Shown: positions 1 to 8,483 of the stretch, in pieces
How the letters are laid out: each line of letters begins with the position of its first letter
Numbering within the stretch: position 1 is the stretch's first letter
Source of the DNA: Pseudodesulfovibrio sp. zrk46
GTDB taxonomy: Bacteria; Desulfobacterota; Desulfovibrionia; Desulfovibrionales; Desulfovibrionaceae
Length of the DNA: 64,000 bases
NCBI RefSeq assembly: GCF_012516435.1
Contig: NZ_CP051216.1
Location: 3,223,669 to 3,287,668, forward strand
Direction of reading: 5' to 3'
Translations under genes and position numbers: made by a program
The notes under the pieces: model-generated
What the model was told of the DNA's origin: nothing
The model's input: only the letters and a program-made list of their open reading frames with translations
Database searches by the model: none

Positions 1-2
1 TT

Positions 3-749
3 GTTTACATTCGTGACGTAACACAGGAAAAACAGATGCTTTCCTCCATGCAGCAAAGTGAGAAACTTGCGACAGTCGGGCAGTTGGCAGCAGGACTTGC
101 TCATGAAATTAATAATCCGTTGGGTGTAATCAAATGCTATGCAGAACTGTTGAAAGGAGCAGAGGCAGGACAAGAAATTGCTCCTGATGCAGAGATTATT
201 ATTAAGCACGCTTCTCAAGCAGAGAACGTGCTTCAGGAGCTGCTTAACTTTGCACGGCCAAAGCGTGTAGAGCCTGTTAGGCTTGATATCGGCAAAGCAC
301 TAACAGATGCAGTGAATATCTTCCGTGTTCAGGCTGAGAAAAAGGGCGTTGAGATCATTCCAGATGTTGCCGATTCTTTACCGCAGATAATTGCTAATGA
401 ACAATCAGTGGAACAGATATTCGCTAATTTGCTTAAAAATGCCTTAGACGCTGTGGAAGCAAGAATTGGCCGAATTGAAGTGTCAGCATCTATGGGGGAT
501 GAAGAGAGCGTGTTGTTAATTAAGGTTGCGGATAATGGGCCAGGAGTCGCCGAAGGAGATCGCAAGAAATTGTTTGATCCGTTTTTTTCGACCAAGGAAG
601 TGGGTAAGGGGACCGGACTTGGCTTGGCAGTAGTCTACGGATTGGTTCAAGAGATGGGAGGCAGCATTGATGTTGAAGCAGACGATGGCGCAGTCTTTCT
701 CATTCGATTGCCGGTGAATCGCGAGAGAAATGTCGGGGGTGGAAAATGA
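3..749 (+). CDS. Sensor histidine kinase, C-terminal part (cut by window start)
   Basis: The reading frame is open to the left edge, so the true start and most of any sensor region are missing. The first visible residues (VYIRDVTQEKQ) look like the end of a PAS domain running into a coiled-coil linker. Then come the HisKA phosphorylation box with LAHEINNPLG, an N box (NLLKNALDAVE) and the ATP-binding G boxes (DNGPGV, GKGTGLGLAVV). The type is NtrB/AtoS-like. Its stop codon overlaps the start of the sigma54 response regulator by 4 bases, so the two form a two-component pair. The signal sensed cannot be read from this fragment. Confidence 0.93.
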   Translation, partial: VYIRDVTQEKQMLSSMQQSEKLATVGQLAAGLAHEINNPLGVIKCYAELLKGAEAGQEIAPDAEIIIKHASQAENVLQELLNFARPKRVEPVRLDIGKALTDAVNIFRVQAEKKGVEIIPDVADSLPQIIANEQSVEQIFANLLKNALDAVEARIGRIEVSASMGDEESVLLIKVADNGPGVAEGDRKKLFDPFFSTKEVGKGTGLGLAVVYGLVQEMGGSIDVEADDGAVFLIRLPVNRERNVGGGK

Positions 750-2140
750 ATCGATCAGTAGGCATTCTTCTTGTTGACGATGAAAAGGATTTTGCAGTTG
801 GAATGGCTCGACTCATTGGACGTCAATACCCTGAGGAGCGTATTAAAGCTGTTCATTCAGGTGAAGAGGCCTTGGCTGAATTGCAACGGGATTATTATGG
901 ACTCATGCTCACCGATTTGAATATGCCAGGTATGGATGGGGTTTCTTTGCTTACAGCTGCAAAAGATGCTCATCCAGAGTTAAGCGTGGTCATGTTGACG
1001 GCATATGGAACAGTCGCAAAAGCAGTAGATGCCTTGAAAATTGGAGCTTACGATTTCCTTACCAAACCTGTAGAATCGGGTGAACTGTTTCAAGTTATTC
1101 AACGAGGTCTGGAACGGAGTTCGTTGTTGCGTGATAATGCTAGGTTGCAGGAAATGGTGGAGCAGTATTGTGGGCCCAATGAGTTAGTGGGGGATAGCTA
1201 TGCAATAAGGCGTCTAAAGGATGGTGTGGCGGCTGTTGCAGAATCAGATTATACAGTGTTGATTCGTGGTGAATCAGGAACCGGTAAGGAATTAGTTGCT
1301 AGAACTATCCATAAAATGAGCAAGCGACGCAACAAGCCTATGCTTACGGTAAACTGCCCGGCCATTCCTGATCAGCTATTGGAGAGTGAACTTTTTGGTC
1401 ATGTGAAAGGAGCTTTTACTGGAGCAGATCGTGATCGTAAGGGAATATTTGCATCTGCTAATGGTGGAACTTTGTTGCTTGATGAAATTGGTGATATCTC
1501 TCCGGGGATTCAGACAAAACTTCTGAGAGCTTTGCAAGAAGGGGAGATCCGACCTGTAGGCTCAAGCAAAACCATTCCAGTTGATGTCCGTATCCTTGCT
1601 TCCACCAATCAGCCATTGGAAGACAAAATTAAAGATAACAGTTTTCGTGAGGATTTGTATTATCGATTGAACGTCCTCAACCTTAATGTTCCTGCTTTGC
1701 GTGAGCGAAGTGAGGATATTGCCATGCTTACTCATCATTTCCTTGAAAGCGCTTGTGATGAGATGAAGATTTCACCCAAGGAAATCACTCCGGACGCGGT
1801 GGCTTGCTTGGTTGCTAAACCTTGGCCGGGTAATGTTCGAGAGTTGCAAAATTTTATTCGTAGGTTGGCTGTATTCTCTCCAAGTGACACCATTGAATTG
1901 GCGCATATCCGATTAGTAGAAGGTTTAGATGGTGTCCCTGAGAGCGGAGCACAAGGGCTTGCCCCCTATAAAGATGCGAAGGAAAAGGTTGTCGACGATT
2001 TTACTCGTGCCTATGTAGAAGAACTACTTACTCAAGCGCACGGCAATGTGTCTGAGGCCGCTCGTCGAAGTGGGCTTTCAAGGGTTGCTTTGCAAAAGAT
2101 ATTAAAGCGTTTGGAAATAGATGCAGTGATGTTTAAATAA
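746..2140 (+). CDS. Sigma54-dependent response regulator, NtrC family
   Basis: This 464-aa protein has the full NtrC/AtoC layout. A receiver domain covers about residues 5-120 with the phospho-acceptor Asp57 in LTDLNMPGMDG. A sigma54-interacting AAA+ domain follows, with Walker A GESGTGKE at 175-182 and the sigma54-contact motif GAFTGA. A Fis-type helix-turn-helix ends it (NVSEAARRSGLSRVALQKIL). Its start overlaps the upstream kinase stop (ATGA), so the kinase is the likely partner. It should activate sigma54 promoters after phosphorylation. Target genes are unknown, and I found no convincing -24/-12 promoter in the window. Confidence 0.96.
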   Translation: MNRSVGILLVDDEKDFAVGMARLIGRQYPEERIKAVHSGEEALAELQRDYYGLMLTDLNMPGMDGVSLLTAAKDAHPELSVVMLTAYGTVAKAVDALKIGAYDFLTKPVESGELFQVIQRGLERSSLLRDNARLQEMVEQYCGPNELVGDSYAIRRLKDGVAAVAESDYTVLIRGESGTGKELVARTIHKMSKRRNKPMLTVNCPAIPDQLLESELFGHVKGAFTGADRDRKGIFASANGGTLLLDEIGDISPGIQTKLLRALQEGEIRPVGSSKTIPVDVRILASTNQPLEDKIKDNSFREDLYYRLNVLNLNVPALRERSEDIAMLTHHFLESACDEMKISPKEITPDAVACLVAKPWPGNVRELQNFIRRLAVFSPSDTIELAHIRLVEGLDGVPESGAQGLAPYKDAKEKVVDDFTRAYVEELLTQAHGNVSEAARRSGLSRVALQKILKRLEIDAVMFK

Positions 2141-2146
2141 TGTAAG

Positions 2147-2173
2147 AAGGCCTTACGGATTCCGTAAGGCCTT
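2147..2173 (+). terminator. Intrinsic terminator after the two-component operon
   Basis: A 13-bp inverted repeat (AAGGCCTTACGGA with its complement) is followed by a run of seven T on the plus strand. It sits between the convergent response-regulator and hydF genes and may also slow minus-strand transcription. The stem shares its AAGGCCTTACGG core with the terminator at 14507-14538. Confidence 0.85.
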
Positions 2174-2176
2174 TTT

Positions 2177-3382
2177 TTAGCTCAGATTGAAGGGCTTTAA
2201 TACTCTATCCAAGACCCCTTGCAGTTTGGAAATAGCAACGCCGTAATTGGTGACTGGCACTCCCCGACGATTACATTCTTTGATTCTTCGTAGCATTTCC
2301 GTACGGTTGATCATGCAGGCTCCACAGTGGATTGCGAGTTTAAATCTCTCTAAGTCTTCTGGGAAATCATGGCCTGAGTAGAATTCGAAATTCAATTCTT
2401 TGCCTGTGTACTGGGATAGCCACCGTGGGATTTTTACTCGGCCAATATCATCGGCTACGGCATGATGAGAACATGCTTCACCCATTAGGATAGTGTCACC
2501 ATCTTCCAATTGGTCAATGGCTTCAGCGCCTTCTACCAATCGCGTAAGATCACCCTTATAGCGGGCAAACAACGTGGAGAAAGTTGTGAGTGGGATGTCC
2601 TCAGGTACATCTCCAGCAACACTCATGACGACTTGGGAGTCTGTAATGACTAATGCTGGCTTGCGGTGAAGATTAGAAATGGCCTCGTCGATCTCACGCT
2701 CTTTGACCGTGATACCAATGGCGTCACAGTCAAGAATTTCACGGAGTACCTGCACCTGAGGTAGGATAAGGCGTCCCTTCGGGGCAGCCAAGTCGATGGG
2801 AACTACACAGACAACCCAGTCCCCTTCGCTAATAAGATCTCCAGCAAGAACAGGGGCGCGTTTGATCTCGGGGGGGGCGATGTCAATGATAGCTTCTTTT
2901 ACGTCATTTACTCCCACCAACTCTTTTGCTGATGTAATAATGTGACGGATGCCGTTTTCTGTGCAAAAGGCAATATCTGAGGCCTTGGGGGATGTTAAAT
3001 CGCATTTGTTGAAGACAATGAGGAAAGGGATTTCCAGTTCATAGATTTCGTTGATTATATCTTTCTCATAGTCGGTTATACCTTGGTCTGAGACAACGAC
3101 TACAGCTACATCGGAACGCCAGAGTATTCGGCGGGTAGCTTTAATGCGTAATTCACCCAACTCTCCCTCGTCATCAAGCCCAGCCGTATCGTAAAAAGTG
3201 ACTGGACCTAGAGGCAGTAGCTCGTACTGCTTTGCAACAGGGTCAGTGGTAGTGCCAGGATGGTCAGATACAATGGCAATTTCTTGTTCGGTGATGGCGT
3301 TTATTAGCGAGGATTTGCCTGCGTTGCGTCGACCGGCTAGTGCGATGACAAGACGCACACCTCGAGGGGCTTTGGTGCTCAT
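2177..3382 (-). CDS. hydF: [FeFe]-hydrogenase maturation GTPase HydF
   Basis: HydF is the scaffold GTPase on which the 2Fe subcluster of the H-cluster is assembled before transfer to apo-HydA. The 401-aa protein has a TrmE/Era-like GTPase domain with P-loop GRRNAGKS (17-24), DTAGL and the NKCD base-recognition motif. The C-terminal part carries the FeS ligands: CSHH, then after about 50 residues the HCGAC pair, matching the CxHx(46-53)CxxC pattern of HydF. It is the last gene of the maturation operon; its ATG shares one base with the hydE stop. It ends facing the two-component operon. Confidence 0.97.
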   Translation of the reverse strand: MSTKAPRGVRLVIALAGRRNAGKSSLINAITEQEIAIVSDHPGTTTDPVAKQYELLPLGPVTFYDTAGLDDEGELGELRIKATRRILWRSDVAVVVVSDQGITDYEKDIINEIYELEIPFLIVFNKCDLTSPKASDIAFCTENGIRHIITSAKELVGVNDVKEAIIDIAPPEIKRAPVLAGDLISEGDWVVCVVPIDLAAPKGRLILPQVQVLREILDCDAIGITVKEREIDEAISNLHRKPALVITDSQVVMSVAGDVPEDIPLTTFSTLFARYKGDLTRLVEGAEAIDQLEDGDTILMGEACSHHAVADDIGRVKIPRWLSQYTGKELNFEFYSGHDFPEDLERFKLAIHCGACMINRTEMLRRIKECNRRGVPVTNYGVAISKLQGVLDRVLKPFNLS

Positions 3383-4380
3383 TATTTGATCCTTTTGGAA
3401 AATCCTTTGGAGGATGACGGCACAAGGCCAAGTGATTCAATCGTATTGCGTGCGGCGGCGAGCGATGCCGTCGCTGTAGCATGTGTTCGGTTTTTACCTG
3501 GGTAAATGTTATAGTCTCGGCGATGCTCCTCAGGTGTCATGGAGGGCATTAATACATTACAACCACGTAACAGAGCTTCTCCTTGGCTTTCATGACGTAA
3601 TGCTGTCAAAGCTGAAGTTGCTGGTATATTAGAGCCAGGATTTAGCAGGCGTAGCAGAGCGGTTACACGGTGAGATAGGCTGATGCTTCCAGGATTATCG
3701 TTGGCGAACGGTGTCAGCGGATTCGGAACGAAGGGGCCAGCCGCAATCATGTCCAAATCGAGATTTGATAAAAAGAGAATATCGTTCAACGTGGTTTCTA
3801 CGTTCATGCCTGGGAGGCCTACGATAATACCGGAGCCCACTTCATACCCCTGCTTGCGTAAGGCATCCACTCGCTCCAGCCGTTGAGAAAAGGATTCGCC
3901 CATACGATATTGAGCGTAAAGATCAGAGTCCGTGGTTTCTAGTTTCACCAAGCAGCGATCAGCGCCACAATCTTTCCAATAAGCGTATTCGTCTATCCCT
4001 CGATCCCCCACGGATAGAGTAATGGCGACATCGTGGCGCTCTCGAATTCTTTTAACCAATTCACCAATATCCTCGGTCGTGTATCGAAAATCGTCACCGG
4101 ATTGCAAAACAATGGTTCCCACTTCGTTTTGCGTTGCGATTTCTGCCGCGTCCAACATGGTCTCAATAGGCATGCGGTAGCGGGCGACTTCTTTGTTTGG
4201 TGAACGTAATCCACAATATTGGCAACGTTTATTGCAATGGTTAGAAAATTCGATGACAGCACGGATGAATATGTCGTTACCGAAGACACGTTTCTTCTCA
4301 GCGGCAGCTAGAGCGAAAAGTGCCTCATCGTTTCGGCCTTCAAGATATGCCTGAATATCATTGCGGCTTAAATGATGCAT
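3382..4380 (-). CDS. hydE: [FeFe]-hydrogenase maturation radical SAM enzyme HydE
   Basis: HydE is the radical SAM enzyme that processes the HydG-derived Fe(CO)2(CN)-cysteine synthon on the way to the diiron subcluster. The 332-aa protein has the radical SAM cluster motif CNKRCQYC (Cys49, Cys53, Cys56) followed by GLRSPN. A GSGIIVGLPG-type segment and a BATS-like C-terminal region follow. It overlaps the upstream 194-aa gene by 13 bases and hydF by 1 base, so all are translated from one mRNA. Biotin synthase and PylB are related folds, but the hydG/hydF context makes HydE the clear call. Confidence 0.96.
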   Translation of the reverse strand: MHHLSRNDIQAYLEGRNDEALFALAAAEKKRVFGNDIFIRAVIEFSNHCNKRCQYCGLRSPNKEVARYRMPIETMLDAAEIATQNEVGTIVLQSGDDFRYTTEDIGELVKRIRERHDVAITLSVGDRGIDEYAYWKDCGADRCLVKLETTDSDLYAQYRMGESFSQRLERVDALRKQGYEVGSGIIVGLPGMNVETTLNDILFLSNLDLDMIAAGPFVPNPLTPFANDNPGSISLSHRVTALLRLLNPGSNIPATSALTALRHESQGEALLRGCNVLMPSMTPEEHRRDYNIYPGKNRTHATATASLAAARNTIESLGLVPSSSKGFSKRIK

Positions 4381-4952
4381 TGATGCACCTCACACTTCAT
4401 TGCGTTGAGGCATTCGCAGATGAGTCTGTATGCTGCGACTTCGGTATCTGTGGCATATGTAGGCGTAACTCCTTGTTGCCTCCACTCAAGCAAAGCTTTC
4501 ACATCGGTCTGAACACATCCCCAAAAACCTTGTGGAGCGAAGATGCCGCAATGGGCGTATTGTCCGAAGACGATTGTATTGTCCACTATGATAATGGGCT
4601 GGCATGGCAACGCAGTCAGGGGGTGAACGAATACTTTTGTCGGACAGGCTATCTGCAGCTTTTCTAAAAAGTCATCTGAGGCTTGGATTTCTCTTAATTT
4701 CTGTTCTTCCGACGCTCCATTTCTCAATGTATTGAGAAAATCTGATCGCCAAGACTGTGTACCGCTTTTAGTTAAAGCTATGATATCGAGGCGTGCGAAG
4801 GAATCTTTACTTAAAGCTTTGGCCAAAGCTCTTCTGTGAGGCTTTGATTGAGCGAAGGGGCCATAAATAGCAGCATGCAATATGATGCGTTTTGATGCGT
4901 TACCGAATAGTTCCGGCAGATTGAAGGAAGCAAGTCCTGCGGTGAGTTTCAT
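4368..4952 (-). CDS. Uncharacterised protein embedded in the hydrogenase maturation operon
   Basis: I do not recognise this 194-aa protein. It overlaps aspA by one base and hydE by 13 bases, so it is part of the maturation transcript. It looks soluble with no signal peptide. It has about eight cysteines, mostly in the second half (CPTK, ALPC, HCG, WGC, CEC, CEVHQC), including a C-terminal group that could bind metal or FeS. A segment with VDNTIVFGQYAHCG faintly recalls the end of phospholipase-D-like folds, but no HKD motif is present. Position suggests an accessory role in H-cluster assembly or in using AspA-derived ammonium; that is inference only. Confidence 0.85.
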   Translation of the reverse strand: MKLTAGLASFNLPELFGNASKRIILHAAIYGPFAQSKPHRRALAKALSKDSFARLDIIALTKSGTQSWRSDFLNTLRNGASEEQKLREIQASDDFLEKLQIACPTKVFVHPLTALPCQPIIIVDNTIVFGQYAHCGIFAPQGFWGCVQTDVKALLEWRQQGVTPTYATDTEVAAYRLICECLNAMKCEVHQCII

Positions 4953-6385
4953 TAGTTGCTTATCTCGTCAAATTCATTAGGCGTGAAGCCAAGTTTGCAA
5001 AGGCGTTTAGGTGACAGTAGTTCATCGATAATTTCTTGGGAGGCGATGCCCTGATGAACTATTTCTTCGCGGATTGTGCGTTGGGATTTATGAGCGGTTG
5101 CAACTAACTCTTCTACCTTGGCATATCCAAGAACAGGTACGAGAACTGTTGCTAAGGTATTACTTCTTTCAACATGATTGAGACAGCGCATTCGGTTCGC
5201 TGTGATCCCAGGGATGCAGTGGGTAGATATACCTTCTGTGGCATTAATGAGTAAGGTGAGCGATTCCAGCATGGTATGCGCTAAAAGGGGCATGAGATGG
5301 TTGAGTTCCAATTGCCCCATACCAGCAGCAATGGCTATTGTTTGATCATTTCCCATTACCTGAAGGGATGCTTGAGTGACGGCTTCAGGCATAACCGGAT
5401 TCACTTTACCTGCCATAATTGAAGAGCCTGTTTGAAGAGGGGGCAGGGTTATTTCACCGAAACCGGTGGCTGGACCACTAGAAAGGAGTCGAAGATCGGA
5501 AGTGAGTTTCATCAAATTGGACGCGTATGCCTTGAGCATGCCTGAGACTTCTACCAGAGAGTCCATGTTTTGAGTTGCATCAACTAAGTTCTCTGCGCGA
5601 GAAACGGGCAAACCACAGATGTGGCGCAAATTCTCTGTGACTTTGAGGACGTAGTCGCGTGGAGCGCCAAGCCCGGTGCCTATAGCTGTGCCACCGAGAT
5701 TGACTTTTTTGATGCGTTCTCTGCTCTTGAATATACGCCAACGGTCTCGGGCAGCCCCGTCTGCAAATGCGCCGAAGGTCATGCCCAAAGTCATGGGAAC
5801 AGCGTCTGTTAGTTCTGTACGTCCTACTTTCGTCACGTCGCGGAACTCGTGCTCCTTGGCTTGGAGAACTTCTTGGAGTTTGGAAACTTTGCTTTCCAAT
5901 TCCGTGAGGAGAGATAGGCACGCAACTTTCAAAGCCGTGGGGTACACGTCATTCGTAGATTGGTGCATGTTAACATGATGGATGGGGTGGACCTTTTCGT
6001 ATTCTCCGAGGTTGCCGCCGAGAATCTCTTCTGCCCGATTGGCGATAACCTCATTGAAGTTCATATTGGTGGATGTCCCTGCGCCACCCTGGAAAGCGTC
6101 TACTACAATTTGATCATGCAGTTTTCCGTTTTCCATTTCGCGACAGGCCTTAATAATGGCATTGCTCTCGGCATCATTCAGATAACCTAGGGAAGAGTTA
6201 GTCGCTGCGCATGCTTGTTTTACTTGCGCGAATGCTTTGATGAATGGGAAGCGGAGGCTATATCCCGAAAAGGGAAAGTTTCGTATCGCCCGCAGGGTGT
6301 GAATACCGAAGTAAGACCCTGCGGGGATATCCAATTCGCCTAGCGCGTCGCGTTCGCGGCGTGTGTGGGCGTCGTGTGTAGTCAT
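4952..6385 (-). CDS. aspA: Aspartate ammonia-lyase in the hydrogenase maturation operon
   Basis: Aspartase converts L-aspartate to fumarate and ammonium. The 477-aa length fits the family. The fumarase/aspartase signature is present as GSSIMAGKVNPVMPE, with Ala-Gly where aspartases often have Pro-Ala. Substrate-loop motifs include TSTNMNFNEVIANRA and HVNMHQSTNDVYPTA. The gene lies between hydG (9 bases upstream) and the unknown 194-aa gene (1-base overlap), so it is co-expressed with the maturases. Aspartase genes recur beside hyd genes in other bacteria, and free ammonium could supply the bridgehead nitrogen of the azadithiolate ligand. A housekeeping fumarate/ammonium role is the alternative. 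Confidence 0.94.
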   Translation of the reverse strand: MTTHDAHTRRERDALGELDIPAGSYFGIHTLRAIRNFPFSGYSLRFPFIKAFAQVKQACAATNSSLGYLNDAESNAIIKACREMENGKLHDQIVVDAFQGGAGTSTNMNFNEVIANRAEEILGGNLGEYEKVHPIHHVNMHQSTNDVYPTALKVACLSLLTELESKVSKLQEVLQAKEHEFRDVTKVGRTELTDAVPMTLGMTFGAFADGAARDRWRIFKSRERIKKVNLGGTAIGTGLGAPRDYVLKVTENLRHICGLPVSRAENLVDATQNMDSLVEVSGMLKAYASNLMKLTSDLRLLSSGPATGFGEITLPPLQTGSSIMAGKVNPVMPEAVTQASLQVMGNDQTIAIAAGMGQLELNHLMPLLAHTMLESLTLLINATEGISTHCIPGITANRMRCLNHVERSNTLATVLVPVLGYAKVEELVATAHKSQRTIREEIVHQGIASQEIIDELLSPKRLCKLGFTPNEFDEISN

Positions 6386-6394
6386 GGTCTTGTC

Positions 6395-7819
6395 CTAGAT
6401 GTACAAGTCTCGTTCGCCTGCTTCCATTCGGGCTAGACGGTCCATGAGTATCTTTTTTCTCTTTGGATCGTCGTAGGCCTCTACTTCGCGTTGAATCAGG
6501 GCGTTACCTGCTGCCTTTGTTTCATCGGATGCGTAGTCTTCAAGGTATTCCTTGAAGGTTAATAATCCGTTAGGAAGACAAAACTCCTGAATGAAACCCG
6601 TCTTAGCAAGTTCCATGAAGTGTTCGCCAGTGCGCCCCATACGGTAGCAAGCAGTACACCAGGAAGGCACGTAGCCGTGTTCCCCCGCGATAGAGAGAAT
6701 GATCTCGTCAAGACTACGGTTGTCACCGATACAGAACTGCTGAACATCAGGACGATCGTACTCTGGATCGCTGTATGCACCTGGATATGTGCGAGATCCA
6801 GCCGAGATCTGAGAAACGCCCACCTCAATGAGTTCGCGGCGAAATTCTGCATTTTCGCGGGTGGTCAGAATAAGTCCAGTGTATGGTACCGCTATACGTA
6901 GGGCAGCGACGATTTTTTTGAAGTCGTGCTTGGAGGTCGGGTGGGGTGGATTAAAAGCAATTTCTGCTCCAAGCGCCGGTTCAAGGCGTGGGAAAGAAAT
7001 CGTGTGGGGACCGACGCCGTAATCGCGTTCCAATTGTTTTGCGTGATGGAGCAGGCCGAGGACCTCAAAGGTCGGATCATAAAGTCCGAAGAGTGCTCCC
7101 ATGCCAACGTCATCAATGCCTGCCTCCATGGCTCGATGCATTGCGTGGAGACGCCACAGGTAATCCGTTTTGCGACCGCCCGTGTGCAGCTTTTCGTATG
7201 TCTCACGATGGTATGTTTCGTGAAAACACTGATAGGTGCCAATACCTACTTCGTGGATTTTGCGGAATCCTGCTACGTCCAGCGGTGCACAGTTGATGTT
7301 AACCCTTCGAATTTCACCACTTTTGTCAGTGGTGACAGAGTATACGTCACGTACAGTCTGAGCAATCCAGTCTGCATCGTACTTGGGGTGTTCACCGTAT
7401 ACGAGCAGAAGGCGCTTATGTCCTTGATTCTCTAGTACCTCGACTTCGGCGCGGATTTCATCACTGTTGAGTGTGCGGCGTTCCAAATCCCGATTCTTCG
7501 CATTGAAACCGCAGTATTCACATTGGTTGCCACATTCATTTGTAATATAAAGAGGGGCAAAAAGAACGAGTCGGTTGCCATAGATGCCCTGTTTGATGGA
7601 CATGGCCGTCTCAAAAATCGCTTCATCAAGTTCGGGGTCGGTATTCTTGAGCAGAACGGCAGTTTCAAAAGGAGAAAGGCCGTTACGTTCAAGACCTTTG
7701 TTGAGAACTTCGCGAACTAGGTTAGGGCTGGGGTTTTCAGCCTTGGCAATCTCTTCGAAAATCAATTCTTCATCAATGAAATTTGTCAGTCCCTGACTAA
7801 GTGTGCTGTTTTTCTTCAT
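6395..7819 (-). CDS. hydG: [FeFe]-hydrogenase maturation radical SAM tyrosine lyase HydG
   Basis: HydG cleaves L-tyrosine to p-cresol and dehydroglycine, and makes the CO and CN ligands as an Fe(CO)2(CN)-cysteine synthon. The 474-aa protein has the N-terminal radical SAM motif CGNQCEYC (Cys96, Cys100, Cys103). At the C terminus is the auxiliary-cluster motif CTAC followed 22 residues later by another Cys (CX2CX22C). That second motif distinguishes HydG from its relative ThiH. The gene starts 11 bases after the TM1266-like gene and precedes aspA. Confidence 0.97.
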   Translation of the reverse strand: MKKNSTLSQGLTNFIDEELIFEEIAKAENPSPNLVREVLNKGLERNGLSPFETAVLLKNTDPELDEAIFETAMSIKQGIYGNRLVLFAPLYITNECGNQCEYCGFNAKNRDLERRTLNSDEIRAEVEVLENQGHKRLLLVYGEHPKYDADWIAQTVRDVYSVTTDKSGEIRRVNINCAPLDVAGFRKIHEVGIGTYQCFHETYHRETYEKLHTGGRKTDYLWRLHAMHRAMEAGIDDVGMGALFGLYDPTFEVLGLLHHAKQLERDYGVGPHTISFPRLEPALGAEIAFNPPHPTSKHDFKKIVAALRIAVPYTGLILTTRENAEFRRELIEVGVSQISAGSRTYPGAYSDPEYDRPDVQQFCIGDNRSLDEIILSIAGEHGYVPSWCTACYRMGRTGEHFMELAKTGFIQEFCLPNGLLTFKEYLEDYASDETKAAGNALIQREVEAYDDPKRKKILMDRLARMEAGERDLYI

Positions 7820-7830
7820 GGTTGTCTCCG

Positions 7831-8073
7831 TTAAGCAAGAAGTGATTTTACTTTGACGCCGTTAAGCATACCGAGTTTGCCAGTCATTGCGCCGAGTTCG
7901 TCAGTCGTAGCTTCAATGATCAGACTAATGCAGTTGACCTCTTTTTCACGGAAAGGGATGCCCATTCTGCCAACTACAATATCAGAGTTCTCACCGAGAA
8001 TTTTATTGACCGCTGGTGCGGATTCGTTCCTGTCTTGAATGAAGATGCCGATGATGCCGAGTCGTTTGTCCAT
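7831..8073 (-). CDS. TM1266-type iron-only hydrogenase system regulator
   Basis: This 80-aa protein matches the small 'iron-only hydrogenase system regulator' family (TM1266 type), which has an ACT/NikR-C-like ferredoxin fold. Visible markers are LGIIGIFIQDR, SDIVVGRMGIP and ISLIIEATTDELGAMTGKLGMLNGVKVKSLL. The frame stays open upstream to 8130, but the ATG at 8073 has a proper AAAGGG ribosome site eight bases before it, and family members begin with this MDKRLGIIGI-like segment. It is the first gene of the maturation operon, directly after the leader terminator. It has no DNA-binding domain, so it more likely binds a ligand or partner protein than acts as a repressor. Confidence 0.9.
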   Translation of the reverse strand: MDKRLGIIGIFIQDRNESAPAVNKILGENSDIVVGRMGIPFREKEVNCISLIIEATTDELGAMTGKLGMLNGVKVKSLLA

Positions 8074-8115
8074 GCGTTTTCCCTTTATTTGGTCGAAGGT
8101 CCATAAAGATGAAAA

Positions 8116-8140
8116 AGCCCGGGGTAGCACTCCCCGGGCT
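8116..8140 (-). terminator. Intrinsic terminator in the maturation-operon leader
   Basis: On the minus strand a perfect 9-bp GC-rich stem (AGCCCGGGG with its complement, 7-base loop) is followed by TTTTTC. It lies 38 bases before the TM1266-like start and directly abuts the closing stem of the upstream structured RNA. It therefore looks like the expression platform of a transcription-termination switch, or the end of a separate small RNA. Confidence 0.85.
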
Positions 8141-8285
8141 ATCTACGTGTGGGAACACAAGGCAGGAACCCTCGACAAATGGTGAATCCTGAAAATGCAG
8201 GCTGTCTCAAGCGGGCTTCCACCCTGGGGTTAGGCGAACCCTTCCCGCAGGTAGATAACTCCGAATATACGGAGGTGTTCTGAAG
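8140..8285 (-). ncRNA. Structured leader RNA (candidate riboswitch) of the maturation operon
   Basis: Read on the minus strand, this stretch folds as a multi-branched RNA. A short CTCCG/CGGAG hairpin (8259-8274) precedes a 7-bp closing stem TATCTAC/GTAGATA (8251-8257 with 8140-8146). Inside are an arm GCGGG/CCCGC (8244-8248 with 8211-8215) that holds a GGGTT/AACCC hairpin, an arm GACA/TGTC that holds CCTG/CAGG (8174-8206), and a GTGT/ACAC hairpin (8147-8158). The intrinsic terminator follows at once. I could not match conserved cores of cobalamin, TPP, FMN, SAM, glycine, c-di-GMP or molybdenum-cofactor riboswitches. A stand-alone small RNA is the alternative. Confidence 0.6.
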
Positions 8286-8289
8286 ACTG

Positions 8290-8318
8290 GGTATATGTGA
8301 ATACTTTCGCATGATCAA
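8290..8318 (-). promoter_or_regulatory. Sigma70-type promoter of the maturation operon leader
   Basis: On the minus strand a -35 box TTGATC (8313-8318) and a -10 box TATACC (8290-8295) are separated by exactly 17 bases. Transcription would start near 8283, just before the leader RNA. This supports the minus-strand orientation of the RNA. Confidence 0.6.
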
Positions 8319-8352
8319 GAAAAAAGTAGCATGTTTTGCATACTAAATTAGA

Positions 8353-8381
8353 AAAAGTATCACAAAAGGGGTGATGTACTG
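8353..8381 (-). terminator. Possible terminator after hydAB
   Basis: On the minus strand ATCAC and GTGAT form a short hairpin around CCCCTTTT, extended by flanking GTA/AC pairs, then ACTTTTTC. It lies about 100 bases after the hydB stop. The stem is AT-rich and weak. The rest of 8382-8483 shows no gene or clear signal. Confidence 0.4.
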
Positions 8382-8483
8382 AAATGCTGGGAGATAATGT
8401 GCCGCTAGAAGCGGAGAGGGGGAGAGTCTTCCGGCCCTTGGATCAGAATGGCATCCTTGCCGCAGGTCGGAGTGTATATTTAA

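Noticed and set aside
8140-8285. Leader RNA as a cobalamin riboswitch, or as 6S RNA on the plus strand
   Set aside because: Isolated resemblances (GGTGAATCC; CAAGCGGGC) exist, but the B12 box and the 6S central-bubble layout are missing, and promoter and U-run lie on the minus strand.
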